Positions 45,251 through 45,445 of a stretch of 45,445 bases of DNA are shown here, piece after piece. The notes beneath the pieces were generated by a model. The model was not told the origin of the DNA, ran no database searches, and saw nothing but the letters and a program-made list of their open reading frames with translations. Each line of letters begins with the position of its first letter. Positions within the stretch are counted from its first letter, which is position 1. The stretch is taken from the NCBI GenBank assembly GCA_026418615.1, contig JAOAAY010000029.1:1-45445 (forward strand), read 5' to 3'. Origin of the DNA: Candidatus Sumerlaeaceae bacterium. Its GTDB lineage: Bacteria > Sumerlaeota > Sumerlaeia > Sumerlaeales > Sumerlaeaceae. The translations under genes and the position numbers were made by a program.

Positions 45251-45445
45251 GATGCCGCTGCGAGGGAGTAGTGAAAGCGGGTTAGTCGGGGGGGCTATGC
45301 GGCTTTTGCGGCCGGGGGACTGGTCTGTCCGTTCCCCTTCAGCCCCGTCGCTGTTCCAAACCTAATTGAGGTGTTTCAAGGGGCTGTGCTGGAATCGCCC
45401 CGCTCCAACCGGGGCATGGGTTGAGGCGGGGGTGGAAAGGATTGG
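45251..45445. other. Gene-free end of window
   Basis: About 195 bases to the window edge with no supportable ORF. A five-pair hairpin CCCCG/CGGGG with a seven-base loop lies near 45400-45416. I do not recognise an RNA gene; it may be the leader of a gene beyond the window. Confidence 0.4.

Noticed and set aside
40153-45304. A 12-mer GGCTATGCGGCT shared by 40153-40164 and 45293-45304
   Set aside because: In 45 kb dozens of repeated 12-mers are expected by chance, so the match carries no weight.
45251-45445. Possible structured RNA at the window end
   Set aside because: Only a five-pair hairpin is visible; no match to RNase P, tmRNA, SRP or 6S landmarks.

Overview
The window comes from a high-G+C, Gram-negative (diderm, LPS-bearing) bacterium that I cannot place to genus. 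LptF/G, LptD, HldE, Wzz-like, Wzy_C and GT-C proteins show an LPS/polysaccharide envelope. The insertion-bearing SecA, the CARDB/PPC-like secreted peptidase and the pseudopilin-like C-terminal domain are typical of PVC/FCB-related lineages and neighbouring candidate phyla. That placement is inference. There is no rRNA, tRNA, CRISPR array, prophage or intact insertion sequence; most of the window is chromosomal core and envelope functions.

Layout. 1-590: gene-free, with inverted copies of an AATTCGGGGACGGT-type motif. 591-5540 (minus): exported MsrB, a small membrane protein, an orphan sugar-binding lipoprotein, threonine aldolase, an ECF-type sigma factor and an exported proline-rich protein. 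5773-19482 (plus): a BamE-like protein and a TPR protein, LptF/G and LptD, a lone receiver, a Wzz-like protein, a pseudopilin-like protein, rpmF, plsX and secA. 19490-20938 (minus): bifunctional hldE. 21249-26343 (plus): a probably abundant exported protein with a strong terminator, then an RND adaptor and pump. 26261-27690 (minus): an MJ1255-type glycosyltransferase and a lone Nfu N-terminal domain. 27857-30212 (plus): a complete polar amino-acid ABC importer. 30218-33430 (minus): a translationally coupled pcrA-receiver-lipoprotein set. 33549-40153 (plus): O-antigen ligase/polymerase-like and GT-C proteins, a cysteine desulfurase and an unknown CPCC protein. 40422-45065: a giant secreted subtilase-like protein.

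How the genes fit together. HldE, LptF/G, LptD, the Wzz-like protein, the Wzy_C protein and two glycosyltransferases cover LPS core-precursor synthesis, polymer assembly and outer-membrane export. PlsX, SecA and bL32 are housekeeping. Many exported proteins of unknown role (5094, 5773, 6447, 21249, 30218) surround them.

The most striking signal is global. Reading all 45 kb by eye, I found no AGCT and a single ACGT (5010-5013), although base composition predicts on the order of 150 of each. Codon-pair choice is visibly bent to avoid them. Other points of interest are a subtilase whose catalytic-His position reads Glu, a shared G(G/A)ELPA motif at the predicted mature N-terminus of two otherwise different exported proteins, and the pcrA-receiver-lipoprotein coupling.
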